Source: Hyphomicrobiales bacterium (GTDB taxonomy: Bacteria > Pseudomonadota > Alphaproteobacteria > Rhizobiales > Methyloligellaceae). From it: a stretch of 64,000 nt of DNA. The stretch is from the NCBI GenBank assembly GCA_028280515.1, contig JANQLP010000228.1, positions 1 through 64,000 of the forward strand, read 5' to 3'. Positions 33,456 through 43,250 of this stretch are shown piece after piece. Positions within the stretch are counted from its first letter, which is position 1. Each line of letters begins with the position of its first letter. The position numbers and the translations under genes were made by a program. The notes beneath the pieces are model-generated. The model had not been told where the DNA came from and made no database searches. It saw only the letters and a list, made by a program, of their open reading frames with translations.

Positions 33456-33476
33456 AGGCCGGTTTTTTATCGGCCT
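33456..33476 (-). terminator. Possible terminator of the ivd-mccB operon
   Basis: Read on the minus strand: AGGCCG, loop ATAAAAAAC, CGGCCT, then TTTCAT, 36 bp beyond the mccB stop. The 6-bp stem is short but GC-rich, and the T-run is short. Confidence 0.4.
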
Positions 33477-33511
33477 GAACGCCTCCAGCCATCAAGTCCG
33501 GGACGCGATTG

Positions 33512-35119
33512 TTACATCCTGAACAGGCCGAAGCGCGTGTCCGGAATTGGCGCATTTCGCGTCACGGCAAGGCTTTGGGCGAGTATGTCCCGCGTCTTGC
33601 GTGGGTCGATGATGCCGTCGTCCCACAGTCTCGCGGAGGCGTATAAGGGATGGCCCTGCGTTTCGAACTGATTGATGATGGGTTGCTTGAACGCCGCTTC
33701 CTCGTCCTGCGACCAGGTGCCGCCGTCGCGCTCGATACCGTCGCGTTTGACGGTTGCCAGCACGCCGGCTGCCTGCGCCCCGCCCATGACGGAGATACGC
33801 GCGTTCGGCCAGGTCCAGAGAAAGCGGGGCGAATAGGCGCGTCCGCACATGCCGTAATTGCCGGCACCGAACGAACCGCCGATGATCACCGTGAGCTTGG
33901 GGACCTGCGTCGTGGCGACGGCGCTCACAAGCTTGGCGCCGTCCTTGGCGATGCCGCCCGCTTCGAACCGCTGCCCGACCATGAACCCGGCCACGTTCTG
34001 CAGAAAGATGAGCGGGATGCGGCGTTGCGAGCAGAGCTGAACGAAATGCGTGCCCTTGAGCGCACTCTCGGAAAACAGAATGCCGTTGTTGGCGATGATC
34101 CCGACGAGCATGCCCTTGATATGGGCGAACCCTGTGACGAGCGTGGTGCCGTAGCGCTTCTTGAACTCGTCGAACCGTGACCCGTCGACGAGCCGCGCGA
34201 TGATCTCCCGCACGTCGTAAGTCATCTTGCGGTCCGCGGGAACGATGCCCGGGATCTCGTCCGGACTGTAGAGCGGTTCCTCAAAACTCGACGCGTCGTC
34301 ATGCGCGCGTGGCGTCCGGTTCAGATTGGCGACGGCCTGCCGGGTGAGCTGAAGCGCATGGGCATCGTCGTCGGCCCTGTGATCAGCGACGCCTGAGAGG
34401 CGGGTGTGGACGTCGCTGCCGCCGAGTTCCTCCGCGCCGACAACTTCTCCGGTGGCGGCTTTGACGAGGGGCGGTCCGGCCAGGAAGATCGTGCCCTGGT
34501 CCTTGACGATGATGGTCTCGTCCGACATGGCGGGCACATAGGCCCCGCCGGCGGTGCACGATCCGAGGACCGCGGAGATCTGAGCTATTCCCTGCGCCGA
34601 CATGTTCGCCTGATTGTAGAAAATACGACCGAAGTGGTCGCGATCGGGGAACACCTCGTCCTGATTGGGCAGGTTGGCGCCGCCGGAATCGACCAGATAG
34701 ATGCATGGCAGACGGTTCTGCTCGGCAATCTCCTGCGCGCGCAGATGTTTCTTGACGGTCATCGGGTAGTAGGTGCCGCCCTTTACGGTCGCGTCGTTGC
34801 AGACGATCATGACGTCGGTGTCGGCGACGCGGCCAATCCCTGTGATCAGGCCAGCGGACGGAGACGCCCCGTCATACATCCCGTGTGCCGCGAACAGTCC
34901 GACCTCGAGAAAGGTCGCACCCGGATCAAGCAGTTTTGCGATCCGGTCCCGGGGGAGCAGCTTGCCGCGCGAGGTGTGCCGTGCCCGCGCCTTGTCGCCG
35001 CCGCCGTTGAGCGCGGTTTCCGCTGACCGGCGTACTTCGTCCAGTGCTGCCCGATGCGCTTCCGCGTTCTTTTTGAACGTTTCGGAACCGACCGTGATCG
35101 ACGATGTCAGAACGGCCAT
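33512..35119 (-). CDS. mccB: 3-Methylcrotonyl-CoA carboxylase carboxyltransferase subunit (MccB-type)
   Basis: Biotin-dependent acyl-CoA carboxyltransferase. 535 residues with the two crotonase-like halves of the family. N-half: [39 protein letters not shown]-half: [27 protein letters not shown] and [33 protein letters not shown]. These are near-diagnostic of methylcrotonyl-CoA (or geranyl-CoA) carboxylases rather than propionyl-CoA carboxylase. It acts in leucine breakdown. The partner biotin carboxylase (mccA) is not adjacent. It starts 1 bp from the end of the isovaleryl-CoA dehydrogenase gene, consistent with the pathway order. Confidence 0.88.
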   Translation of the reverse strand: MAVLTSSITVGSETFKKNAEAHRAALDEVRRSAETALNGGGDKARARHTSRGKLLPRDRIAKLLDPGATFLEVGLFAAHGMYDGASPSAGLITGIGRVADTDVMIVCNDATVKGGTYYPMTVKKHLRAQEIAEQNRLPCIYLVDSGGANLPNQDEVFPDRDHFGRIFYNQANMSAQGIAQISAVLGSCTAGGAYVPAMSDETIIVKDQGTIFLAGPPLVKAATGEVVGAEELGGSDVHTRLSGVADHRADDDAHALQLTRQAVANLNRTPRAHDDASSFEEPLYSPDEIPGIVPADRKMTYDVREIIARLVDGSRFDEFKKRYGTTLVTGFAHIKGMLVGIIANNGILFSESALKGTHFVQLCSQRRIPLIFLQNVAGFMVGQRFEAGGIAKDGAKLVSAVATTQVPKLTVIIGGSFGAGNYGMCGRAYSPRFLWTWPNARISVMGGAQAAGVLATVKRDGIERDGGTWSQDEEAAFKQPIINQFETQGHPLYASARLWDDGIIDPRKTRDILAQSLAVTRNAPIPDTRFGLFRM

Positions 35120-35120
35120 T

Positions 35121-36284
35121 TTATGCGGTCTCCTCGAACAGCTCCCGGCCGATCAGCATGCGCCGGATTTCGGATGTGCCGGCGCCGATCTCGTAGAGTT
35201 TGGCGTCGCGCAGCAACCGTCCGGTGGGATATTCGTTGATGTAGCCATTGCCGCCGAGGCACTGGATCGCCTCGAGCGCCATCTGCGTGGCTTTTTCCGC
35301 CGCCAGCAGGATGCAGCCCGCGGCATCCTTGCGCGTGGTCTCGCCACGGTCACAGGCTGCTGCGACCGCATAGACGTAGGCGCGGCAGGAATTCAGCGTC
35401 ACATACATGTCAGCGATCTTGGCCTGCATAAGCTGGAACGTGCCGATCGGCCGGCCGAACTGTTCACGCTCATGCACATAGGGCACGACCGCATCCAGGC
35501 AGGCTGCCATGATCCCGAGCGGGCCTGCCGCCAGGACGACGCGCTCATAGTCGAGGCCCGACATCAGTACCTCGACGCCGGACCCTTCTTCGCCGAGAAC
35601 GTTCTCATACGGCACTTCGCAGTCTTCGAACACGAGCTCGCAGGTGTTGGAGCCGCGCATGCCGAGCTTGTCGAGCTTCTGGGCGGTCGAGAACCCCTTC
35701 ATCCCGCGCTCGATCAGGAATGTGGTGATGCCGCGGGACCCGGCGTCCGGATCGGTCTTGGCGTACACCACCAGCGTTTCCGCGTCAGGACCGTTGGTTA
35801 TCCACATCTTGGAACCGTTCAGCAGGTAGACGTCGTTGCGCCTCTCGGCCCGGGTTTTCATCGACACCACGTCCGAACCCGAACCCGGCTCCGACATGGC
35901 GAGCGCGCCGACATGCTCACCGGCACACAGCTTGGGGAGGAACTTCTTCTTCTGCTCCTCCGTGCCGTGCCGGCTGATCTGGTTGACGCACAGATTGGAA
36001 TGCGCGCCGTAGGACAGGCCGATCGAGGCGGATGCCCGGCTGATCTCTTCCATGGCGACGACGTGGGCGAGATACCCCATGCCCGATCCGCCATAGTCCG
36101 GGTCGGCGGTGACGCCGAGCAGCCCGAGCTCTCCCAGTTCCGGCCACAGGTCGCGCGCGAACGTATTGCTTGCGTCGATCTCTTCAGCCCGCGGGGCGAG
36201 CCGTTCCGCAGCCCAACGCCGGGTGGTTTCGCGAACCGCGTCGATCTCCTCTCCGAGGGCGAAATCCATTACCTTGTCGAACAT
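35121..36284 (-). CDS. ivd: Isovaleryl-CoA dehydrogenase
   Basis: FAD-dependent acyl-CoA dehydrogenase, 387 residues. [12 protein letters not shown] (near residue 93) and the catalytic Glu in [17 protein letters not shown] (near residue 245) mark the isovaleryl-CoA branch, in which the base sits at this internal position rather than near the C-terminus. The FAD/substrate segments [14 protein letters not shown] and [35 protein letters not shown] are intact. It converts isovaleryl-CoA to 3-methylcrotonyl-CoA, the substrate of the downstream mccB product. It is divergent from the acyl-CoA synthetase gene, with 60 bp between starts. Confidence 0.9.
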   Translation of the reverse strand: MFDKVMDFALGEEIDAVRETTRRWAAERLAPRAEEIDASNTFARDLWPELGELGLLGVTADPDYGGSGMGYLAHVVAMEEISRASASIGLSYGAHSNLCVNQISRHGTEEQKKKFLPKLCAGEHVGALAMSEPGSGSDVVSMKTRAERRNDVYLLNGSKMWITNGPDAETLVVYAKTDPDAGSRGITTFLIERGMKGFSTAQKLDKLGMRGSNTCELVFEDCEVPYENVLGEEGSGVEVLMSGLDYERVVLAAGPLGIMAACLDAVVPYVHEREQFGRPIGTFQLMQAKIADMYVTLNSCRAYVYAVAAACDRGETTRKDAAGCILLAAEKATQMALEAIQCLGGNGYINEYPTGRLLRDAKLYEIGAGTSEIRRMLIGRELFEETA

Positions 36285-36344
36285 GCGCCGTTCCCCGTTC
36301 CGGATGATCGCGGCATCCTAGTCGAGCCCTTGGGATAAACAAAC

Positions 36345-37961
36345 ATGCTTCCTGACGCAAAGACCTACGACGAACTTGTTGCGCGCTTCAGCTGGGATAT
36401 CCCGGAATTCTACAATATCGGCCAAGATGTCTGTGACCGTTGGGCGGAGAAGAAGCCCGACCATCTGGCGCTTACCTTTGTTGACGAGGATGGGCTGACA
36501 TCCGACTTCACGTTCGGCGCGCTACGGGCGCAATCGAACCGGCTTGCCAACCTGCTTGCTGCAAGCGGTCTCGCCTGCGGCGACAGGGTGGGACTTCTCC
36601 TGCCGCAACGGCCCGAAACAGCCGTTGCGCATATTGCCGTCTACAAGACCGGCGCCATTGCGGTGCCGCTTTTCACCCTGTTCGGTCCCGAGGCGCTCGA
36701 ATACCGTCTGGCGAACTCCGGCGCCCGCATGGTCATCACCGATACGGAAGGCGCGCGAAAGCTGCGAACCATCAGATCGAGGCTCCCCGATCTGGAGACC
36801 GTGTTCACGGTCGATGGACAGTCCGACGGCACGCACGATCTGCACGCCGGGACGCACGGGCAAGCGGACGCGTTCACACCGGTTGAGACCCGTGCCGATG
36901 ATCCCGCTCTCCTGATCTATACATCCGGAACGACCGGACCGCCGAAGGGGGCCTTGCATGCCCACCGGGTCCTGCTCGGTCACCTGCCGGGCGTGGAAAT
37001 GAGCCATGACCTGTTCCCGCAACCGGGCGACAAAATCTGGACACCGGCCGACTGGGCGTGGATCGGCGGACTGCTCGATGTGCTGCTTCCGGCGCTGCAT
37101 CACGGTGTGCCGGTTGTCGCACGGCGGTTCGAGAAGTTCACCGGGAAGGCAGCGTTCCAACTGATCCAGGATCACGGCGTGCGCAACGCGTTTCTTCCCC
37201 CCACGGCACTCAAGATGATGCGCTCGGTTCCGGATGCGGCGGAGCGCTGGTCCCTCGACATGCGGACCGTCGCGAGCGGCGGAGAAACGCTCGGCTCCGA
37301 ACTGCTCAAATGGGGACGCGACGTTCTGGGGGTGACGATCAACGAGTTTTACGGTCAGACCGAGTGCAACATGATCGTGTCCTCGTGCGCCGCGCTCATG
37401 CCGCCACGGCCCGGCATCATGGGACGGGCTGTCCCCGGGCACGATGTCGCAATCGTTTCAGATGACGGACGCCGGCTTGGCGATGGCGAGCACGGGCATG
37501 TTGCGGTCAAACGGCCCGATCCGGTGATGTTCCTCGAATATTGGGATAACCCCGACGCCACACGGGATAAGTTTGCAGGCGACTGGTTGCTGACCGGCGA
37601 TACGGGCATGCGTGACGCGGATGGTTGGATCCGTTTCGTCGGACGCGACGACGACGTCATCACGTCATCGGGGTACCGGATCGGACCCGGCGAGATCGAG
37701 GACTGCCTGATCGGTCACGCCGCGGTGAGGATGGCGGGCGTCGTCGGCAAACCCGACGCGGACCGCACGGAAATCGTCAAGGCCTTCATTCTTCTGGAGG
37801 ATGGCGTGAACCCGTCCCCCGATCTGGAGCGCGAAATCCAGAAATGGGTGAGAGACCGGCTGGCCGCGCACGAATATCCCCGCGAGATAGAGTTCGTCGA
37901 CGAGTTGCCGCTGACGGCAACCGGTAAGTTGATCCGCAACGAACTGCGTGCGCGGACCTAA
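36345..37961 (+). CDS. AMP-forming acyl-CoA synthetase
   Basis: ANL-superfamily ligase that activates a carboxylic acid to its CoA thioester. P-loop YTSGTTGPPKG (near residue 190), EFYGQTECNM (A5), LLTGDTGMRDADGWIRFVGR (A7/A8) and the C-terminal catalytic lysine in LTATGKLIRNELR are all present in 538 residues. The sequence resembles acetyl-CoA-synthetase-like, short- to medium-chain ligases. Its divergent partner, isovaleryl-CoA dehydrogenase, suggests it activates a short branched acid such as isovalerate (inference). Confidence 0.88.
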   Translation: MLPDAKTYDELVARFSWDIPEFYNIGQDVCDRWAEKKPDHLALTFVDEDGLTSDFTFGALRAQSNRLANLLAASGLACGDRVGLLLPQRPETAVAHIAVYKTGAIAVPLFTLFGPEALEYRLANSGARMVITDTEGARKLRTIRSRLPDLETVFTVDGQSDGTHDLHAGTHGQADAFTPVETRADDPALLIYTSGTTGPPKGALHAHRVLLGHLPGVEMSHDLFPQPGDKIWTPADWAWIGGLLDVLLPALHHGVPVVARRFEKFTGKAAFQLIQDHGVRNAFLPPTALKMMRSVPDAAERWSLDMRTVASGGETLGSELLKWGRDVLGVTINEFYGQTECNMIVSSCAALMPPRPGIMGRAVPGHDVAIVSDDGRRLGDGEHGHVAVKRPDPVMFLEYWDNPDATRDKFAGDWLLTGDTGMRDADGWIRFVGRDDDVITSSGYRIGPGEIEDCLIGHAAVRMAGVVGKPDADRTEIVKAFILLEDGVNPSPDLEREIQKWVRDRLAAHEYPREIEFVDELPLTATGKLIRNELRART

Positions 37962-38060
37962 ACATCGGCGTGTCCGCCAGCACGCACGCCTCGGCGTGAC
38001 GTTCACTGGCGTCATCGATCCGCAGATCGAGCCGCAAGTCGGTCGGGCCAGACTCCTTGC

Positions 38061-39230
38061 TCATTCAAGCTTGATGCCGTGCTGCGCCATCAGCGCCCGG
38101 GCGATGACCACGTTCTGGATTTCGGTCGTGCCGTCCAGAAAGTGCGTCATCTTCGCCGCCACGAGATGGCGGGAGAGCGGGTAGGTATCGCGCAGGCCCG
38201 CCGCGCCCATGGCCTGCATGCAGGCGGAGACGCCATCGAATGCGGCGCGGCTGGCGAACTTCTTCGCGTGCGCCGCCGGCGTGATGGCTGTCTCGCCACG
38301 ATCGAGCGCTTCGGCCGCGTGGCGCGTCAGAAGCCGTGCGGCCTCCAGATCGGTCGCGATGTCGGCAAGCGGCAGCTGCACGCCCTGAAAGGCCAGTGTC
38401 GATTTCCCGAATGCGCGGCGGGACGCGGCATATTTGAGGGCTGTTTCGAGGCTTGATCCGAGCATTCCGCAGCACAGCGCGCCCACGAAGGTCCGCGCCT
38501 GGTTGATGCCGGCCATCGCCGCCCGAAACCCTTCCCCCGGCGGCAACAGCAGATCGTCCTCGGACAGTCTGCAATCTTCGAAGACGATGTCGTTCAGGCC
38601 GAACGAAGCGGCGCCCGGAAGGTCGTATGCGGGTGAGCGGTTGGCGCCTGGCCGGTCGGCGGGAACGAGGAACGCTGCGATTCCGAGAACGCCGGCGCCG
38701 GGGTCCGTCTGGGCAAAGACGAGCAGGACGTCGGCCTGCACGCCATTTGTCACCCACGATTTCGTGCCGTTCAGGATCCATCCGTCGTCATGCCGCCTGG
38801 CGTGGGTTGCGATGGCCGCAGCATCGCTGCCTGCTTCCGGCTCGGTAAGACAAAACGCGCCGATATGCGTGCCCTTCAACATGTCGGTGAGATAGGCGTC
38901 CTTTTGAAACGCCGATCCGACGCGCGCGACGGTGTTGGTGGCGTTGTTGTGCACCCAGAGCGCGAACGCGAAGGCGGCATTGGCACTTGCTAGTGTTTCG
39001 AGCACTTCCAGCGCTTCGGTGAAGCCGAGCCCGCAGCCGCCGAGGTCCTTGGGCACCAGCACACCTTTCAGGCCCGCCTTTGCGGCATCCTCGAACGCGC
39101 GACGCGGAACTGCGCCGTCCCGCTCCCATTCCGCCGCCTTTGGCGCGATATAGGATTCGGTGAATTGCCGCACGGCAGGAAGAAGACCTTCCGTTTGAGA
39201 TTTGCCGGGCGTTTGGGAAGGCGTATCCAT
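38061..39230 (-). CDS. Acyl-CoA dehydrogenase
   Basis: 389-residue FAD enzyme. AFCLTEPEAGSDAAAI and the C-terminal AMGAAGLRDTYPLSRHLVAAKMTHFLDGTTEIQNV blocks define the family. The typical catalytic-Glu motifs are less clear than in the isovaleryl- and isobutyryl-type paralogues in this window, so the substrate is uncertain. The ATG at 39230 has GAGG 6 nt upstream. A GTG one codon earlier is also possible. It is divergent from the thiolase gene and converges on the acyl-CoA synthetase gene. Confidence 0.85.
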   Translation of the reverse strand: MDTPSQTPGKSQTEGLLPAVRQFTESYIAPKAAEWERDGAVPRRAFEDAAKAGLKGVLVPKDLGGCGLGFTEALEVLETLASANAAFAFALWVHNNATNTVARVGSAFQKDAYLTDMLKGTHIGAFCLTEPEAGSDAAAIATHARRHDDGWILNGTKSWVTNGVQADVLLVFAQTDPGAGVLGIAAFLVPADRPGANRSPAYDLPGAASFGLNDIVFEDCRLSEDDLLLPPGEGFRAAMAGINQARTFVGALCCGMLGSSLETALKYAASRRAFGKSTLAFQGVQLPLADIATDLEAARLLTRHAAEALDRGETAITPAAHAKKFASRAAFDGVSACMQAMGAAGLRDTYPLSRHLVAAKMTHFLDGTTEIQNVVIARALMAQHGIKLE

Positions 39231-39252
39231 CACGCGCCTCTTCGCGGCGCGC

Positions 39253-39279
39253 GTGACCGGGTGAGGTGAAACGGGTCAC
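39253..39279. promoter_or_regulatory. Inverted repeat in the dehydrogenase/thiolase divergent promoter
   Basis: GTGACC (39253-39258) and its complement GGTCAC (39274-39279), 15 nt apart and just upstream of the acyl-CoA dehydrogenase start. It may be an operator for a fatty-acid-type regulator. This is speculative. Confidence 0.3.
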
Positions 39280-39495
39280 GGAACCGCAGTTTTCTGTGCA
39301 AGAACAGGTTCATGGGCGAATTGTGGACCTTTGCCATCAAAGAGATCAAGCGCGATTGGCGATTGGATTTACGGAGCTTTTGAGCATTTGGCTCGCATTT
39401 CGCCGGTTGAGGTAGAGGTCCCGTCATTGTTGATTCCGGACCATCCTTCGCTCTATGAGAGCTTCACGACAAGTTTGCAGAGATGGAGAGAGGAC

Positions 39496-40668
39496 ATGAC
39501 CGCCGCAATTGTTGGCTGGGCCCACACCAGGTTCGGCAAATCGGAAGGCGAGACGGTCGAGAGCCTGATCACGCAGGTTGCGCAGGGCGCCATTCGCGAT
39601 GCGGGCGTCGAGGCGGTGGATATCGACGAGATCGTCCTTGGTCACTTCAATGCGGGGTTCTCCAGGCAGGATTTTACGGCGGCGTTGACGCTTCAGGCAT
39701 CGGACGATTTGCGCTTCAAGCCGGCAACGCGTGTCGAGAATGCCTGCGCCACGGGCTCCGCGGCAGTGCATCAGGGTTTGAAGTCCATCGCCGCGAAGCA
39801 GGCGCGCATGGTGCTGGTTGTCGGTGTGGAACAGATGACGACGACGCCGGGCCCCGAAATCGGCGAGAATTTGCTCAAGGCCTCTTATCTGCCGGAGGAC
39901 AGCGAGACGCCCGCCGGTTTCGCCGGCGTGTTCGGAAACATCGCGCAATCCTACTTCCAGGCATATGGGGACCAGTCCGACGCCCTGGCCATGATCGCCG
40001 CCAAGAACCACCGCAACGGCGTGAACAACCTTTACGCGCAAATGCGCAAGGATCTGGGGTTCGAATTCTGCCGGACCGAGAGCGAGAAGAACCCGAAAGT
40101 GGCCGGCCCGCTGAAACGCACAGACTGTTCGCTTGTTTCGGATGGTGCGGCGGCGCTGGTGCTGACGGATTTCCAGACGGCTCTGGGGCGCCCCAAGGCG
40201 GTTGCTTTTCGTGGCGTGGGTCACGCACAGGACTTCCTGCCCATGTCGAAGCGGGACATCCTGAAGTTCGAAGGCTGCGGCGAAGCATGGAGCCGGGCAC
40301 TGTCCCAGGCGGGAGTTACGCTCGATGATCTCTCGTTCGCGGAGACCCATGACTGTTTCACAATCGCCGAGTTGATCGAATACGAAGCGATGGGGTTGGC
40401 GGGACCGGGCGAAGGCGCACGTGTCATCGCTGACGGGTTGACTGAGGTGGACGGCAAGCTCCCGGTCAACGTGTCCGGTGGCCTCAAGGCAAAGGGCCAT
40501 CCGATCGGCGCAACGGGCGTCTCCATGCACGTGATTTCCGCCATGCAGCTTGCCGGTGAGGCCGGCGACATGCAGTTGCCCAAGGCCGACCGTGCCGGCA
40601 TCTACAATATGGGCGGCGCCGCGGTGGCGAACTATGTCTCCGTTCTCGAAGCGGTCAAGGCCGCCTGA
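39496..40668 (+). CDS. Thiolase-family acetyl-CoA acetyltransferase, SCP2 type
   Basis: 390 residues. Nucleophile C84 lies in VENACATGSAAVHQG. The His-containing GGLKAKGHPIGATG (near residue 324) and the C-terminal GIYNMGGAAVANYV in place of the usual CxGGG loop indicate the SCP2/thiolase-like branch. It probably cleaves or condenses beta-ketoacyl-CoA. The start at 39496 follows GGAGAGAGG. The frame extends upstream without a ribosome-binding site. It converges on the LysR gene, with 9 bp between stops. Confidence 0.85.
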   Translation: MTAAIVGWAHTRFGKSEGETVESLITQVAQGAIRDAGVEAVDIDEIVLGHFNAGFSRQDFTAALTLQASDDLRFKPATRVENACATGSAAVHQGLKSIAAKQARMVLVVGVEQMTTTPGPEIGENLLKASYLPEDSETPAGFAGVFGNIAQSYFQAYGDQSDALAMIAAKNHRNGVNNLYAQMRKDLGFEFCRTESEKNPKVAGPLKRTDCSLVSDGAAALVLTDFQTALGRPKAVAFRGVGHAQDFLPMSKRDILKFEGCGEAWSRALSQAGVTLDDLSFAETHDCFTIAELIEYEAMGLAGPGEGARVIADGLTEVDGKLPVNVSGGLKAKGHPIGATGVSMHVISAMQLAGEAGDMQLPKADRAGIYNMGGAAVANYVSVLEAVKAA

Positions 40669-40677
40669 CGGCGCGCC

Positions 40678-41553
40678 TTACTTCAGCATTTCGCGCATGC
40701 GTTTCACGATCCATGACGAGCACACGCGGATGCGCTCGATCGAGGCGTAATCCTCGTGAACGATCAGCCAGAAGGTGCGGGTGAAGGCGACGTCCTTCTC
40801 CAGAACCCTGACGAGATTGTCGTATCGTTCCGCCATGAAGTCGTGAAGGATGCACACGCCGCCGTCGTTCAACACGGCATGGAGCTGAACGTGTACGCTG
40901 GTGCTGGTGAGATGCGGCACCAGGTCGGGATCTACCAGCGGGATGTAGTCGAGCTGCTTGTCGAAGATCAGATCGGGAATGTAGGCGATGCCGCGCAGGC
41001 GTTTGAGATCGGCGATCTCGCGAACCGGGGGCTGGCTGGCAAGATAAGCCCGTGTTCCGTAAAGATGCAGCGTGTAGTCGGAGATCTTCTGTACTTTCAG
41101 CCGGCCCGACCCCGGCGTCGACACGTTTATCGCGAAATCCACCTCGCGTTTCGACAGGGAGAACCGCTGCGGCAGGGCGACCATCTCCACGCGCAGCTTG
41201 GGGTACTTTTCGCACAGCTCCTGGGCCGCCTTCGAGACAATGAATGCGCCGACGCCTTCGGGCACGCCGATGCGGATACGCCCGGCGAGCTTCTCCTGCT
41301 GGCCACCGATATTGTCCAGCGCGTGCGCCGCGTTCTTCTCGATGCTCTCCGCTGTAGGCAGCAGGCGTTCGCCGGCCCGTGTCAGCGCATAGCCGCGCGG
41401 CGACCGGTCGAACAGTTTGGCGTTGAGAAAATCCTCCAGCGACTTGATGCGCCGCGCCACGGTCGTATGGTCCACGCCCAACTGTTTGCCCGCGAGGCTC
41501 AGTTGCCCGGTGCGTGCGACGCTCAAAAAGAAGCGGTAATCGTCCCAGCTCAT
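40678..41553 (-). CDS. LysR-type regulator divergent from the valine operon
   Basis: Helix-turn-helix at residues 1-60 (MSWDDYRFFLSVARTGQLSL, then AGKQLGVDHTTVARRIKSLE), followed by a shortened substrate domain, 291 residues. MSWDDYRFFL is the customary LysR N-terminus, so the ATG at 41553 is preferred. The frame runs 14 codons further up to a TTG without a good ribosome-binding site. It faces mmsA across 171 bp containing a TTGC-N11-GCAA dyad and likely regulates the valine/Liv run. Confidence 0.9.
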   Translation of the reverse strand: MSWDDYRFFLSVARTGQLSLAGKQLGVDHTTVARRIKSLEDFLNAKLFDRSPRGYALTRAGERLLPTAESIEKNAAHALDNIGGQQEKLAGRIRIGVPEGVGAFIVSKAAQELCEKYPKLRVEMVALPQRFSLSKREVDFAINVSTPGSGRLKVQKISDYTLHLYGTRAYLASQPPVREIADLKRLRGIAYIPDLIFDKQLDYIPLVDPDLVPHLTSTSVHVQLHAVLNDGGVCILHDFMAERYDNLVRVLEKDVAFTRTFWLIVHEDYASIERIRVCSSWIVKRMREMLK

Positions 41554-41587
41554 TCTTCCACAATCAAAAATTTTGGACTGGGCATTT

Positions 41588-41606
41588 TTGCACAATCAAT
41601 GGGCAA
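41588..41606. promoter_or_regulatory. LysR-type dyad upstream of mmsA
   Basis: TTGC-N11-GCAA (41588-41591 and 41603-41606). Both the symmetry and the 11-nt spacer fit LysR recognition sites. It lies about 35 bp from the lysR start and about 50 bp upstream of the putative mmsA -10. Confidence 0.45.
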
Positions 41607-41638
41607 TTCAATCCAGTGAATCCTGCGGGGCTCCTTGC

Positions 41639-41644
41639 TATAGT
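41639..41644 (+). promoter_or_regulatory. Candidate -10 of the mmsA promoter
   Basis: TATAGT, 80 bp before the mmsA ATG, with no good -35 at the proper distance. This is consistent with activation by the upstream LysR protein. Confidence 0.35.
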
Positions 41645-41724
41645 AAATTTGTGAGGCTGCCCGCAGAAGGCAAGCACTCAAAGTCTCAAGTGTGTAGAGC
41701 GACAGTATCGGGAGGAGGCGCGGC

Positions 41725-43221
41725 ATGAGACAGATCGGTCATTTCATCAATGGCGAGGCGGTTGCAGGCAAGAGCGGACGCGAAGGCGACGTGTTCATGC
41801 CCATGACCGGCGAGGTCCAGGCCAAGGTGTCTCTGGCCAACGTCGATGAAGTGAAGGCCGCGGTGGCGAACGCCAAGGCGGCTCAGCCCGAATGGGCGGC
41901 GATGAACCCGCAACGGCGCGCGCGCGTCCTGATGAAGTTCATCGAACTCGTCCATCGCGAGTATGACGAACTCGCCGATCTGCTGGCCAGGGAGCACGGA
42001 AAGACGGTCGAGGATGCGCGCGGCGACATTCAGCGCGGTCTTGAGGTCATCGAGTTCGCGATCGGTATCCCGCATCTGATCAAGGGCGAGTACACCGAAG
42101 GCGCAGGCCCCGGCATCGATGTCTATTCGGTCCGCCAGCCACTCGGTGTGGTGGCCGGCATCACGCCGTTCAACTTCCCGGCGATGATCCCGCTGTGGAA
42201 GGCGGGACCGGCGATGGCATGCGGCAATGCGTTTATTCTCAAACCCTCCGAGCGCGACCCCGGTGTGCCGATGCGGCTGGCCGAGCTGTTCATCGAGGCA
42301 GGACTGCCGCCCGGCATCTTCAATGTGGTCAACGGCGACAAGGAAGCGGTCGACGCCTTGCTGGAGCACCCCGATGTCATGGCCATCGGTTTCGTCGGGT
42401 CGACGCCGATTGCGGAGTACATCTACACGACCGGTTGCGCGCACGGAAAACGCGTTCAGTGTTTCGGCGGCGCCAAGAACCATATGATCGTGATGCCGGA
42501 CGCCAATATGGACCAGGCGGTCGATGCCCTGGTCGGGGCCGGATACGGTTCGGCGGGCGAGCGTTGCATGGCGATTTCGGTGGCCGTGCCGGTGGGTGAG
42601 GAAACCGCCGACAGGCTCGTTGAGAAACTCATCCCGCGCGTTGAATCCCTCAAGATCGGGCCGTCGACGGACCCGAGCGCCGACTTCGGACCGCTTGTGA
42701 CGGCGGAAGCGCTGGATCGGGTCAAGGGTTATGTGCAGACCGGTATCGACGAGGGCGCCAAGCTCCTCGTCGACGGGCGCGATTTCAAGATGCAGGGCTA
42801 TGAGAACGGTTTCTATATGGGCGGATGCCTGTTCGACGGCGTGACCGAGGACATGAAGATCTACAAGGAAGAGATTTTCGGTCCGGTTCTGTCCGTGGTC
42901 CGCGCCAAGTCCTACGAGGAGGGGCTGCGCCTCGCAAACGAACACGAGTACGGCAACGGCGTCGCCATCTTCACCCAGGACGGCGACGCGGCGCGAGATT
43001 TCACCAGCCGTGTCGAGGTCGGCATGGTCGGCGTGAACGTGCCGATCCCGGTTCCGGTGGCCTATCACACCTTCGGCGGCTGGAAGCGTTCGGTGTTCGG
43101 CGATCTCAACCAGCATGGGCCGGACTCGATCCGTTTCTACACGCGGACGAAGACCATGACTTCGCGCTGGCCCTCCGGCATCAAGGACGGTGCAAGCTTC
43201 GTCCTCCCGACGATGAACTAG
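41725..43221 (+). CDS. mmsA: Methylmalonate-semialdehyde dehydrogenase (CoA-acylating)
   Basis: Aldehyde dehydrogenase that converts methylmalonate (or malonate) semialdehyde to propionyl-CoA (or acetyl-CoA) with NAD and CoA, the last step of valine breakdown. The 498 residues are collinear with MmsA: GVVAGITPFNFPAMIPLWKAGPAMACGN, catalytic Cys in GSAGERCMAISVAV, and YKEEIFGPVLSVV. The specific FGGAKNHMIVMPDAN marks the CoA-dependent subfamily, which lacks the Glu base of ordinary ALDHs. It has a GGGAGGAGG ribosome-binding site and is the first gene of the plus-strand run. Confidence 0.95.
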   Translation: MRQIGHFINGEAVAGKSGREGDVFMPMTGEVQAKVSLANVDEVKAAVANAKAAQPEWAAMNPQRRARVLMKFIELVHREYDELADLLAREHGKTVEDARGDIQRGLEVIEFAIGIPHLIKGEYTEGAGPGIDVYSVRQPLGVVAGITPFNFPAMIPLWKAGPAMACGNAFILKPSERDPGVPMRLAELFIEAGLPPGIFNVVNGDKEAVDALLEHPDVMAIGFVGSTPIAEYIYTTGCAHGKRVQCFGGAKNHMIVMPDANMDQAVDALVGAGYGSAGERCMAISVAVPVGEETADRLVEKLIPRVESLKIGPSTDPSADFGPLVTAEALDRVKGYVQTGIDEGAKLLVDGRDFKMQGYENGFYMGGCLFDGVTEDMKIYKEEIFGPVLSVVRAKSYEEGLRLANEHEYGNGVAIFTQDGDAARDFTSRVEVGMVGVNVPIPVPVAYHTFGGWKRSVFGDLNQHGPDSIRFYTRTKTMTSRWPSGIKDGASFVLPTMN

Positions 43222-43250
43222 GAGTGTGGCTGAACGGGTGGGGACCGCCG

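Noticed and set aside
41686-43116. Long minus-strand open frame opposite mmsA
   Set aside because: Antisense shadow of a clear MmsA protein.
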